Of a stretch of 14,645 bases of DNA, positions 1 to 7,102 are shown piece by piece. Made by a program: the position numbers and the translations under genes. The stretch's first letter is position 1, and each line of letters opens with the position of its first letter. This DNA is from CAZKTF01 sp964555565 (GTDB lineage: Bacteria > Planctomycetota > JAJSAM01 > JAKLKS01). Under the pieces are notes generated by a model, which made no database searches, had not been told where the DNA came from, and saw nothing but the letters and a program-made list of their open reading frames with translations. Location: the NCBI GenBank assembly GCA_964555565.1, contig CAZKTF010000082.1, positions 1 through 14,645 on the forward strand, read 5' to 3'.

Positions 1-356
1 TCCTCTCGGGAGGGGAGGTCCTCAGCGTGGACGACGTCCACCGCATGAGGGTCCCCGCGGACCTCGTGGTCCTCTCCGCCTGCGGGACCGGCCTCGGGCG
101 GATCGTCCGCGGCGAGGGCGCCATGGGCCTCGCCCGCGGCTTCCTCTTCGCGGGGGCCTCCGGCGTCGTGGTCTCGGACTGGGCCGTGTCGGACGAGGCG
201 GCCCGGCGGCTCATGGTCGCCTTCTACGGTCGGATGCTCCGCGACGGGCTCCCTCCGGGCCCGGCCCTGCGGGCGGCGAAGCTCGAGGTCCTCCGCGCCG
301 GGGGTCCCGCCGCCCACCCCGCCCACTGGGCGGCCTTCGTCCTATGGGGGGATTGA
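1..356 (+). CDS. CHAT-domain (caspase-like) protein, C-terminal part, 5' truncated by window edge
   Basis: The reading frame is open from base 3 to the TGA at 354-356, so only the last ~117 residues are visible. They match the C-terminal half of a CHAT domain, a caspase-like peptidase fold usually preceded by TPR repeats. Recognisable landmarks are LVVLSACGTGLG with the presumed catalytic cysteine (codon 81-83), GEGAMGLARGFLFAGA, a VSDEAARRLM helix, and the closing HPAHWAAFVLWGD, where the family typically ends. The His of the expected His-Cys dyad lies upstream, outside the window. A GTG at 27 is in frame but falls inside the domain and is not a credible start. In known systems CHAT proteins cleave partner proteins in signalling or defence; no substrate can be named here. 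The next gene starts 73 nt downstream on the same strand, so co-transcription is possible. Confidence 0.87.
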   Translation, partial: LSGGEVLSVDDVHRMRVPADLVVLSACGTGLGRIVRGEGAMGLARGFLFAGASGVVVSDWAVSDEAARRLMVAFYGRMLRDGLPPGPALRAAKLEVLRAGGPAAHPAHWAAFVLWGD

Positions 357-429
357 CCCGGGAATTCAGGGGAAGTTCCCGGCTCCCCCCGCGACTCCCT
401 CCCGGACGCTGACCCGGGAGGGACGGACC

Positions 430-3400
430 ATGAGGCGCGGACACGGAAGCCTGGCGGGACTGGTGGCGGCGGCCGCGGCCTTCGCGGGGACCGCCGCGAT
501 GGAATCGCCGGCGCAGGCCGGGAAGGAGGCGCCGAGAGCGACGCGCGATCGTGGGGCCCCGGGACCTCGCGCCGGAGCGGTCCCTCGATTCGGCCGCTTC
601 CCGCTCCTCTTCGTGGAGAACCGGGGCCAACAGGATGCCCGCGTCTCCTTCTCCGCGGCGGGGCGCGACAAGCGGCTGTTCTTCACCCGGGACGGCGTCA
701 CCTGGTCGCTCCGGGGCGCCGACGGCCGCTGGACCGTCAAGTTCGACTTCGTGGACCCGGACCCCGAGGCGCGGCCCGAGGGGCGGGACCCGACCCCGAC
801 CCTGGTCTCGTACTTCAAGGGCCCCCGCGCGCGGTGGAAGACGGGTCTGCGGACCTTCTCCCGCGTCGTCTACCCCGACCTCTGGCCGGGCATCGACCTC
901 GCCTACGCCGCGGAAACCGGCGCGGTGAAGTACCAGTTCCTGGTGCGGCCCGGGGCGGACCCCGCCCGCATCCGGATGGCCTGCCGGGGCGCGTCGCTGG
1001 GACTCGGCCCCGACGGTGCGCTCGAGGTGACGACGCCCGTCGCCGGCTACCGCGACGCGAGGCCGGTGTCCTGGCAGGAGGCGGCCGGCCGCCGCATCGG
1101 GGTCGCGACGGAGTACGCGCTGGAGGCGCCCGCGGCGGACGGCTCCCGCGTCCTCGGTTTCCGGCTCGGAGCCTACGACCGCGACCGCCCGCTCGTCATC
1201 GATCCGACGGTCGTCGCCTACTCGGGTCTCATCGGGGGGGACGACGAGGACGAGCCCGCGGGGATCGCGGTGGACGCGCAGGGCGCCGCCTACGCCGTCG
1301 GCCGCTGCCGGTCCGACGAGAACACCTTCCCGGTCACCGTCGGGCCCGACCTCGTCTACGGCCCCCACCCGCCCGGCAACGACACCGACGGCTTCATCGC
1401 GAAGGTGCTGCCCGACGGATCGGGTTTCGCCTACTGCGGCTACATCGGAGGGAGCGGCGACGACAGGGTCCGCGGCGTGGCGGTGGACGGCACGGGGAAC
1501 GCCTTCGTCATCGGGTCCACCGATTCGGACGAGACCACCGGCATGTTCCCCGTGACCGTGGGTCCCGACCTCACCTACAACGGGGGCGGCGACGCCTACG
1601 TCGCGAAGCTGAACCCGGCGGGCACCGCGCTCCTGTACTGCGGGTACCTCGGCGGCACCGGGGACGAGTACATCACCTTCAGGACCACCTGCGGCATCGC
1701 CGTGGACGGCGCGGGCAGCGCCTTCGTCTGCGGGACCACCCGATCGTCGGACCTCCCCGTGGCGGTGGGCCCCGACCTCACCTACAACGGCGGCAAGGAC
1801 GGGTTCGTGGCGAAGGTGAAGGCGGACGGGACGGGCCTGGACTGGTGCGGCTACCTCGGGGGCTCCGCGGACGACGAGCCGAAGGGGATCGCGCTCGACG
1901 GATCCGGGAACGCCTGTGTCGTGGGGAACACCTCCTCCAACGAGGCCACCTTCCCCGTGGTCGTCGGGCCCGACCTCACGTTCAACGGCGGTACCGGGAA
2001 CTACTTCACCGACGGCTTCGTCGCGAAGGTCAGGGCGGACGGGACGGGGCTCGTCTACTGTGGATACCTCGGCGGGTCGGGCGACGACTTCGCCGAGGCG
2101 GTCGCCGTGGACGCCGCGGGGAACACCTTCGTCGCGGGCGCGGCAGGCTACGAATCCCGGGACGACTTCCCGCGGACCGTCGGGCCCATGCTCACCTACC
2201 AGGGGGGCTACTCCGACGCCGTCGTGGCGAAGGTGAACCCCTCGGGCTCCGCGCTCCTGTACTGCGGGTTCATCGGAGGCACCAACGGCTCGGGCGGAGA
2301 CGAGGCCTACGGGATCCAGGTGGACGCCTCGGGGAGCGCCTTCGTCGCCGGGGTGACCGACTCCGACGAGACCCGGTTCCCCGTGGTGGACGGGCCGGAC
2401 CTCAACTACAGCGGCGGCACGGACGCCTTCGTGGCAAAGGTGAAGGCCGACGCGTCGGGGTTCGACTACTGCGGGTACGTCGGCGGCGCGGGGGAGGAGA
2501 CCTGCTCCGGCCTGGCCCTGGACCCGGCCGGGAACGCCTACATCGTGGGCTACACGGACGATTCCTCCTTCCCCATCGTCGTCGGGCCGGGGGCGACCTA
2601 CTACGGCAGTCCCGACGACGTCTTCGTGGCGAAGATCTCCGGGCCTGGAGGGGCGGCCGGCCCCATCGAGTCCTTCATCCTTCCGAAGAAGGTCAAGGCG
2701 AAGCTCGACGCGACGGACCCGGCGAAGAGCACTCTCGTCGCGGCGGGCTTCCTGGACACGGGACCCGACGCGGACCCGGACCTCGGCGCGTCGGCGGAGC
2801 TGGACCTCGGCGGCCTGGCCATCAACGTCCCGGGCCTCGTCCCGGACGCCTCGGGGACGAAGTTCGTCTACACGGGCACGGGGCTCCTCTTCCAGGTGAC
2901 CGAATCGAAGACGGGCTCCTCCCGGGCGAAGTTCAAGGTCAAGTACCGGGGCGACATCTCGGCGGACGTGGACCCCGATTCGGACCTGACGCTCCAGTTC
3001 GACAACGGGACCGTGAACGGCATCGGGACGGTCGGGCTGGAGGCCGGGGGCTACACCCTGGGGAGGAAGCGCGGCGCGCTCGTGGCGCCGAACCTCTACC
3101 TCTACAAGGCGAAGGCGACCCTCAGGGGAGGCGGCATGGACACGCTGTCCCTCAAGGTGGGGCTCGCCACCGGCGGGACGACGCCCGACGTTGCGCCCAC
3201 GGTGGACGTCGGCTTCGGGGGGCTGTTCTCGGCGACGATCGCCTCGGGGTCCTTCGTCCGCAACGGGGACCGGTACGAGTTCCGGGGCGACGCGGGCGGC
3301 ATCACGCTCGTGATCCTCGACTACCTGAAGGAGACCATGACCGTGAAGGGGACGGGGCTCGACCTCGGGGCCTTCCCCGCCGGCGCGACCCCGGTGGACG

Positions 3401-3477
3401 TCACCACCGGCCTCGACGGCGCCCAGAGGGCCGTCCGGGTCCGGCTGGGGCGCAAGGGGAGCGCCCTCGTATATTGA
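430..3477 (+). CDS. Exported SBBP (beta-propeller) repeat protein with twofold beta-rich C-terminal region
   Basis: This 1015-residue protein starts at an ATG preceded by GGGAGGGACGG. Residues 1-30 form a signal peptide (MRRG, hydrophobic core, AQA before G31), so it should be exported. Residues ~52-255 resemble the domain that precedes SBBP repeats (FVENRGQ, YPDLWPGIDLAYAAETGAVKYQF, PGADPARI, PLVIDPTVVAYSG). Seven repeats follow, beginning at residues 264, 335, 403, 472, 543, 611 and 680, each 68-71 residues long. Each has a [YW]CG[YF][ILV]GG strand (YSGLIGG in the first), an AVD..G.AFV.G strand, FPV.VGPDL.YNGG, and a DGFVAKV strand. Seven such units suit a seven-bladed propeller. Residues ~753-1015 form two similar beta-rich halves (starting ~753 and ~890) of unknown function. 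No enzymatic motif is visible; a surface or periplasmic binding role is inferred. It lies between the CHAT gene and the convergent TA operon. Confidence 0.9.
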   Translation: MRRGHGSLAGLVAAAAAFAGTAAMESPAQAGKEAPRATRDRGAPGPRAGAVPRFGRFPLLFVENRGQQDARVSFSAAGRDKRLFFTRDGVTWSLRGADGRWTVKFDFVDPDPEARPEGRDPTPTLVSYFKGPRARWKTGLRTFSRVVYPDLWPGIDLAYAAETGAVKYQFLVRPGADPARIRMACRGASLGLGPDGALEVTTPVAGYRDARPVSWQEAAGRRIGVATEYALEAPAADGSRVLGFRLGAYDRDRPLVIDPTVVAYSGLIGGDDEDEPAGIAVDAQGAAYAVGRCRSDENTFPVTVGPDLVYGPHPPGNDTDGFIAKVLPDGSGFAYCGYIGGSGDDRVRGVAVDGTGNAFVIGSTDSDETTGMFPVTVGPDLTYNGGGDAYVAKLNPAGTALLYCGYLGGTGDEYITFRTTCGIAVDGAGSAFVCGTTRSSDLPVAVGPDLTYNGGKDGFVAKVKADGTGLDWCGYLGGSADDEPKGIALDGSGNACVVGNTSSNEATFPVVVGPDLTFNGGTGNYFTDGFVAKVRADGTGLVYCGYLGGSGDDFAEAVAVDAAGNTFVAGAAGYESRDDFPRTVGPMLTYQGGYSDAVVAKVNPSGSALLYCGFIGGTNGSGGDEAYGIQVDASGSAFVAGVTDSDETRFPVVDGPDLNYSGGTDAFVAKVKADASGFDYCGYVGGAGEETCSGLALDPAGNAYIVGYTDDSSFPIVVGPGATYYGSPDDVFVAKISGPGGAAGPIESFILPKKVKAKLDATDPAKSTLVAAGFLDTGPDADPDLGASAELDLGGLAINVPGLVPDASGTKFVYTGTGLLFQVTESKTGSSRAKFKVKYRGDISADVDPDSDLTLQFDNGTVNGIGTVGLEAGGYTLGRKRGALVAPNLYLYKAKATLRGGGMDTLSLKVGLATGGTTPDVAPTVDVGFGGLFSATIASGSFVRNGDRYEFRGDAGGITLVILDYLKETMTVKGTGLDLGAFPAGATPVDVTTGLDGAQRAVRVRLGRKGSALVY

Positions 3478-3478
3478 G

Positions 3479-3491
3479 CGGGGCCGCCCCG
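3479..3491 (+). terminator. Short GC hairpin just after the SBBP stop codon
   Basis: CGGGG (3479-3483) can pair with CCCCG (3487-3491) around a 3-nt loop, two bases after the TGA. There is no T-tract, so this could weaken or end transcription but is not a classical intrinsic terminator. Hairpins of this size are common by chance in DNA this GC-rich. Confidence 0.2.
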
Positions 3492-3586
3492 ATCCGGCGG
3501 CGACGGGGAGCCCGTGCGGGTGCCCGCGTGGCAGACCCCAGGAAGCCGCCGTAACGCCGGTCGAGACAAGCAGTCCCAAAAAGCGC

Positions 3587-3636
3587 GGAGGCTTGGCAGA
3601 GCGGTCGAATGCGGCGGTCTTGAAAGGCCCTCCGCC
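3587..3636 (+). pseudogene. Truncated tRNA-Ser (UGA) relic, 5' half
   Basis: Bases 3587-3625 read as the 5' half of a type II serine tRNA: GGAGGCT acceptor strand, a D-arm GCAGAGCGGTCGAATGC, the anticodon-stem strand GCGGT (3614-3618) and the loop CTTGAAA with anticodon TGA (3621-3623). The sequence leaves the tRNA pattern immediately after the loop. The expected ACCGC strand, variable arm and TTC loop are missing. A CCTCCGCC tail at 3629-3636 could be a leftover acceptor/CCA-proximal strand, implying a deletion of about 40 nt. It therefore cannot fold into a tRNA. The rest of 3478-3785 holds no gene I can support. Confidence 0.7.
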
Positions 3637-3785
3637 TCCTGCGGGCCCCCTCTCAGGCTGGGGCTGCTTCACAGGGGAAACCTCCTCTCGGTCGCTTCTC
3701 GCCGACCGATGACTCGCCGATGCCGAGTGGACGACCAAGTGGACGAGGGCCTCCGCATCCAGGGAGCGGGGCCCGGGGAGGGGCG

Positions 3786-4031
3786 TCACTTGATGCCGAG
3801 GCGGCGCTTCACCGTGGCGAGAGGGGCGGCCTTCTCCTTCCGGCGGCGCTGGATCAGGCGCCAGAACGAATCGTCGGTCTGGAGGAGGACCTGCTCCCAG
3901 TCCATGCCCTCGACGCCGATCAGCACCGCGGCCGGATGACCCCGGCGCGTGACGATCACCCGCTCCTTCTGGCTCTCATCGACCCTCTTGCGGAGGGTCT
4001 TCTGCAGGTCGCGCACGCTCACGCTCTTCAC
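3786..4031 (-). CDS. Phd/YefM-family antitoxin
   Basis: An 81-residue protein beginning with GTG (4031-4029) and ending with TGA at 3788-3786. GGAGGAGAT lies just upstream of the GTG, which supports this start over an upstream extension of the same frame. The N-terminal part (MKSVSVRDLQKTLRKRVDES, then RVIVTRRGHPAAVLIGVEG) is the classic Phd/YefM DNA-binding fold that binds the operon promoter. The C-terminal part (DDSFWRLIQRRRKEKAAPL) is the charged helix that usually wraps the cognate toxin. Its first four bases overlap the last four of the toxin gene (GTGA), so the two are translationally coupled. As an antitoxin it should neutralise the RelE/ParE-like partner and, with it, repress the operon. 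Confidence 0.88.
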   Translation of the reverse strand: MKSVSVRDLQKTLRKRVDESQKERVIVTRRGHPAAVLIGVEGMDWEQVLLQTDDSFWRLIQRRRKEKAAPLATVKRRLGIK

Positions 4032-4327
4032 AGGATCTCCTCCGTCGTCCGGTGGGGAGGCTTGCGCCTCATGGCCCGGACGTACACGCGGCCCTCTTCG
4101 GCTTCCACGTCGTAGAACACTCGAAACTCGCCGACCCGGAGCTCCCACACGGGTTCGAGCCCCGTCCAGGGAGGCCGCAGGGCGACGAGGCCCTTCCGGT
4201 CCCTCGCAGGCACGTCGGGCTCCCCGGCCAACTGCCGTTCCATGGCGTCCACGATGGTCACCCGATCCCTCGCCGGCAGGTCTCGGAGATCGCGCTCCGC
4301 TCCCCGGGTCACGAGGATCTCGAACAC
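4028..4327 (-). CDS. RelE/ParE-superfamily toxin
   Basis: A 99-residue protein starting with GTG at 4327-4325. The pattern MFEILVTRGAERDLRDLP, a basic alpha-helical hairpin (ARDRVTIVDAMERQLAG), WELRVGEFRVFYDVE and VYVRAMRRKPPHRT is that of the RelE/ParE fold. Family members are either ribosome-dependent mRNA interferases or gyrase poisons; sequence alone does not decide which, although the conserved basic C-terminal strand is compatible with RelE-type action. The toxin precedes the antitoxin, the reverse of the commonest relBE order but frequent for higBA-like operons. No ribosome binding site is visible before the GTG; the predicted promoter would place the transcript start at or next to it, so a leaderless message is likely. 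Confidence 0.87.
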   Translation of the reverse strand: MFEILVTRGAERDLRDLPARDRVTIVDAMERQLAGEPDVPARDRKGLVALRPPWTGLEPVWELRVGEFRVFYDVEAEEGRVYVRAMRRKPPHRTTEEIL

Positions 4328-4333
4328 GGCACC

Positions 4334-4361
4334 AGTCTAGCATATGCACAAGCATATGCAA
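4334..4361 (-). promoter_or_regulatory. TA operon promoter with twin palindromic operator
   Basis: Reading the minus strand, TTGCAT (4361-4356) and TAGACT (4339-4334) are separated by 16 nt and fit a sigma-70-type promoter. Two identical 8-bp palindromes GCATATGC (4340-4347 and 4352-4359), 12 bp centre to centre, fill the spacer and overlap the -35 box. They are strikingly AT-rich for this genome. Such paired palindromes are the usual binding sites of Phd/YefM antitoxin dimers, so repression by the TA complex is inferred. Confidence 0.6.
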
Positions 4362-4414
4362 CCCAGGTTCCCGGAGACCCGGGTCGTCGGAGGACCACGG
4401 GCCGCCCTAGCGGC

Positions 4415-4420
4415 TATGAT
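4415..4420 (+). promoter_or_regulatory. -10 element of tRNA-Ser(UGA) promoter
   Basis: TATGAT matches five of six bases of the sigma-70 -10 consensus and ends 11 nt before the mature tRNA 5' end, a normal distance for a tRNA leader. No good -35 match is visible 16-18 nt upstream. Because the next protein gene has only 32 nt between the tRNA CCA and its ATG, this promoter may also drive that gene. Confidence 0.5.
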
Positions 4421-4431
4421 GCGCCCTCCGC

Positions 4432-4521
4432 GGAGGGTTGGCCGAGCGGCCGAAGGCGGCGGTCTTGAAAACCGCTGGGCCCGCAAGGGCCCCGGGGGTT
4501 CGAATCCCTCACCCTCCGCCA
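4432..4521 (+). tRNA. tRNA-Ser (anticodon UGA), CCA encoded
   Basis: The acceptor GGAGGGT (4432-4438) pairs fully with ACCCTCC (4511-4517), followed by discriminator G (4518) and an encoded CCA (4519-4521). The anticodon stem GCGGT/ACCGC encloses CTTGAAA with anticodon TGA at 4466-4468. A long variable arm GGGCCC-GCAA-GGGCCC marks a type II serine tRNA, and the T-arm is GGGGG-TTCGAAT-CCCTC. It reads UCN codons, chiefly UCA. Its 3' 55 bases recur exactly at 7103-7157, and the 5' half of a close relative sits at 3587, so this locus appears to be a repeated integration target. Confidence 0.96.
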
Positions 4522-4544
4522 GTCGCCCGTTGGATGGTCTGCAG

Positions 4545-4550
4545 GAGGGA
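4545..4550 (+). promoter_or_regulatory. Ribosome binding site deciding the start of the exported LRR/HEAT-like protein
   Basis: GGAGGG (4545-4550), within AGGAGGG, lies 3 nt before the ATG at 4554, and that ATG opens a good signal peptide. The frame stays open upstream, but an upstream start would translate through tRNA-Ser, so this site fixes the start. Confidence 0.7.
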
Positions 4551-4553
4551 GCC

Positions 4554-7016
4554 ATGAGAATCCGGAAGGGCGCCACTGCTTGGTTCCTCGCGGCGCTCCT
4601 GGCGGATCCGGGGGTGGCGCTGGCGGAGGAGCCGCCCGCGGGGAAGGCGCCCGGCAAGGCGGCAGTCTCCCCGCCGCTCCCGGTCTTTGAGGTCGATGGG
4701 GAGGCGTTCGAACCGTGGGTCCTCTCGGTCAACGGGGACCCCGCGCACCCGGGGCCGGGGGACGTCGTGTGGGTGGGGGGAATCCACCTCACGCTCGGGG
4801 AGGCAACGCAGTACCGGTTCCGCACCACCGACGCGGAGAAGGACGGCCGGGTCTACCTCCTTCTCCCGGGCGGCGGGGAGCGGGTCGTCGGGGCCCGGAC
4901 CCGGTGGACCCTCGACTACGAACACGACAACGCCTTCGTCGTCCTGAACCTCCTCGAGCCCCTGACCGACGCGGAGATGAAGGGGCTGTGGGGCCTCCAC
5001 CTCGACGGCTGGAACGGGGCCGTCGCGGCGAAGGTGGCGAAGATCGACCCCACGAGGACCTGTGTGACCGTCACGGACTCCTGCGGCGGGCCGGGCCGCG
5101 ACCCGGTGCGGCCCATGCCCGCCCTCCCTGCCGGACTGCGCGTCCTCATCCTCGACGAGAGCTCGAGCGAGGGGATGACCGACTTCTCGCCGCTGGCGAA
5201 GCAGGACGCGCTCGCCCTGTTCTCGACGACCGGGTTCTCCCGCGTGCCCCTGGACCTGGGGCTTCTGAAAGGTTCCGCGGCCTCCCTCCGCCACCTGGGG
5301 CTCGGCCGCACCGAGCTCCGGGGGCCCGAGGTGCTCGCCTCCTTCACGGCCCTGCGGGAGCTCAGGCTCCGGGGGAACCGCGGCATCTCGGACGTCGGCT
5401 TCGCGCGCGGCATGCTCGAACTGCGCCGGCTCCAGGTGGACGGGACGGGGATCGAGGACCTCGGCCCGCTCGGTGGGCTCGCCCGCCTGGAGGAGGTCAC
5501 CGCGGACGGGGGTGGGGTCGCGAAACTCCCCGTCGGCCCGCTCCCCTCCCTGCGCACCCTCCGGGTGATGTCGTCCCGGGTGGCTGCCACGGCGGCGGCG
5601 GCGTTCGCAGCGGCCCATCCTGACTGCCGCGTCTGGAGCGGGTGGAACGAGGCCCTGCGCCTCGAGCTCGCGCCAGCGGACCGGGTGGTGGTCCGTTCGG
5701 GCGGCCTCTGCCACCGCGACGTCGCGGAGGAGGCGAAGCTCCTCGAGGCGCGCGGCGCGGCCAAGGTGAAGGAGGTCCTGGACCTGTTCGAAGTCGAGGA
5801 GAAGGAGAGCGGCTTCCACTGCATGTGCTGCGGCAATCCCACCTTCGAGTTCTACCGGGGGGAAACCCTGGTGGCCTCCCTGGGGTTCCACCACGGGAAG
5901 AGCATCCGCTGGCTTGGCGGCTGGCCGGGCGACGGGATGCTGACGAAGGGCAGCGGGGATCGGCTGATCGAATGGCTGGCGGAGCACGGCGCCCCGGGGC
6001 CGAAGGAGGAGAGGGAGAAGGAGCGGGCGGAGAGGGCGAAGGAGGAGAAGGAGGCCGCGGCCTTCCTCGCGGCGTTTCCCGAGGGGGTGCGGGAGTACTT
6101 CCGCAGCGAGAAGCTGGGCGACGACCCGTGGGAGCAGGACGAGAAGAAGGCCGACGCGTTCGCCGCGGCCATGGCCGAGCGCTGCGGAGGCGCCGGGGCC
6201 CTCGCGCGGTGCTTGTGCCGGGCACTCGGGGAGAGCAGCCTCGGGTGGACGACGAGCGCCTGGAAGGAGATACGCGCGCAGGCGGCGCTGCGGGCGGTAA
6301 CGGGGGAGGCCTTCGCCTCGGCGCTGGAGTCCCTGAAGGACGATGCCCGGGGGCTCCGCGGGGCGGCGCGCCTCGCGTTCCAGGAGGGGATGCTGGCGAA
6401 GATGCCCCCGGAGGCGCGCGGGGCCTGGGCCGCCCGTCTCGGGTCCACGGCCCTCGTGGACGGCGAGCCCTGGTACGCCTGGAGGGTTGCCCGCGCCCTG
6501 GGGGGTTCGGACTCGACGGCAACGCGCGACCTTCTGTGGCGCTTCGTGGAGGGGAAGTCGCCGCCCGGAGAGGAGGAGCCGCCCTCGCTCCCCGCCGCGG
6601 CGCTGGTCTCGCTCGCGAAGCTCGGAGACGCGAAGGCGGGGGAGAGGGCCCGGCAGCTCCTGAAGTCCGCCTCCGATCCCGTCGAGAAGCAGGCGCTGGA
6701 GGTCGCCCTGGCTCTCCTCGGGGAGAAGGGTTTGCTGCGGCCGGAGCACTTCTCCGGCAGGTCCTCCACCGTGGTGTTCGGGGCCATGGACGCCGTGGAG
6801 CGCTCGCCGCGCCGGGAAGGGATCGAGGCCCTCGTGGCGGCGATGCAGGGAGGAAACGTCCAGTACGGCTTCGACCTGGCGGATGGTTTCTTCCGCGCGA
6901 CGGGCTGGTCCTGCGGGACCGAGGGTCGGCCCTACCCCTGGGTCCACAAGCAGTGTCTGACGTGGTGGGCGAAGAACGGCGCCGAGTTCCTGAAGAAGTG
7001 CCGACGGGGCGATTGA
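4554..7016 (+). CDS. Exported LRR protein with HCMCCG motif, charged linker and HEAT-like C-terminal region
   Basis: An 820-residue protein of uncertain function. Residues 1-24 are a signal peptide (MRIRKG, hydrophobic core, VALA before E25). Residues ~195-360 are leucine-rich-repeat-like (LRHLGLGRTELRG, LRELRLRGNRGISDVG, LRRLQVDGTGIEDLGPL, LRTLRVMSS). Residues 422-427 are HCMCCG, followed by FEFYRGETLVASLGFHHG (H446, H447) and IRWLGGWPGDGMLT, a module that could bind metal through its Cys and His residues. A highly charged helix (484-502, alternating Lys/Glu/Arg) leads into an alpha-helical region (~505-810) with HEAT-like repeats such as AAALVSLAKLGDAKAGERA. No enzyme signature is seen. The gene starts 32 nt after the tRNA-Ser CCA and lies between the two copies of the tRNA 3' half. 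Function remains open; protein binding at the cell surface or periplasm is a guess from architecture. Confidence 0.85.
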   Translation: MRIRKGATAWFLAALLADPGVALAEEPPAGKAPGKAAVSPPLPVFEVDGEAFEPWVLSVNGDPAHPGPGDVVWVGGIHLTLGEATQYRFRTTDAEKDGRVYLLLPGGGERVVGARTRWTLDYEHDNAFVVLNLLEPLTDAEMKGLWGLHLDGWNGAVAAKVAKIDPTRTCVTVTDSCGGPGRDPVRPMPALPAGLRVLILDESSSEGMTDFSPLAKQDALALFSTTGFSRVPLDLGLLKGSAASLRHLGLGRTELRGPEVLASFTALRELRLRGNRGISDVGFARGMLELRRLQVDGTGIEDLGPLGGLARLEEVTADGGGVAKLPVGPLPSLRTLRVMSSRVAATAAAAFAAAHPDCRVWSGWNEALRLELAPADRVVVRSGGLCHRDVAEEAKLLEARGAAKVKEVLDLFEVEEKESGFHCMCCGNPTFEFYRGETLVASLGFHHGKSIRWLGGWPGDGMLTKGSGDRLIEWLAEHGAPGPKEEREKERAERAKEEKEAAAFLAAFPEGVREYFRSEKLGDDPWEQDEKKADAFAAAMAERCGGAGALARCLCRALGESSLGWTTSAWKEIRAQAALRAVTGEAFASALESLKDDARGLRGAARLAFQEGMLAKMPPEARGAWAARLGSTALVDGEPWYAWRVARALGGSDSTATRDLLWRFVEGKSPPGEEEPPSLPAAALVSLAKLGDAKAGERARQLLKSASDPVEKQALEVALALLGEKGLLRPEHFSGRSSTVVFGAMDAVERSPRREGIEALVAAMQGGNVQYGFDLADGFFRATGWSCGTEGRPYPWVHKQCLTWWAKNGAEFLKKCRRGD

Positions 7017-7102
7017 CGCGGTCCGCAGCAGCGGCAAGCGGTCCGCCCGCAGGGAGCGCTGGGGCCGCCCGGCGAGTGGCCCAGAGGGCTCTCGGACCCT
7101 TC

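Noticed and set aside
1219..2640. CRISPR array
   Set aside because: The regular spacing of about 204-216 bp is coding, in frame, and reflects SBBP protein repeats; no short identical repeats with spacers exist anywhere in the window.
3587..3785. An intron-containing tRNA-Ser split after the anticodon loop
   Set aside because: No matching 3' exon (ACCGC, TTCGAA loop, AGCCTCC acceptor) is found downstream before the TA operon, and no group I intron core features were noticed.
211..3789. Minus-strand open frame of 1192 codons opposite the SBBP gene
   Set aside because: It is the antisense shadow of a very GC-rich gene: composition is dominated by Arg, Gly, Pro, Asp and Val, it has no domain pattern, and it runs through the pseudo-tRNA region.
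4344..4553. Upstream in-frame ATG that would extend the LRR/HEAT-like protein by 70 residues
   Set aside because: It would translate through the whole tRNA-Ser gene, and the ATG at 4554 has a good ribosome site and signal peptide.
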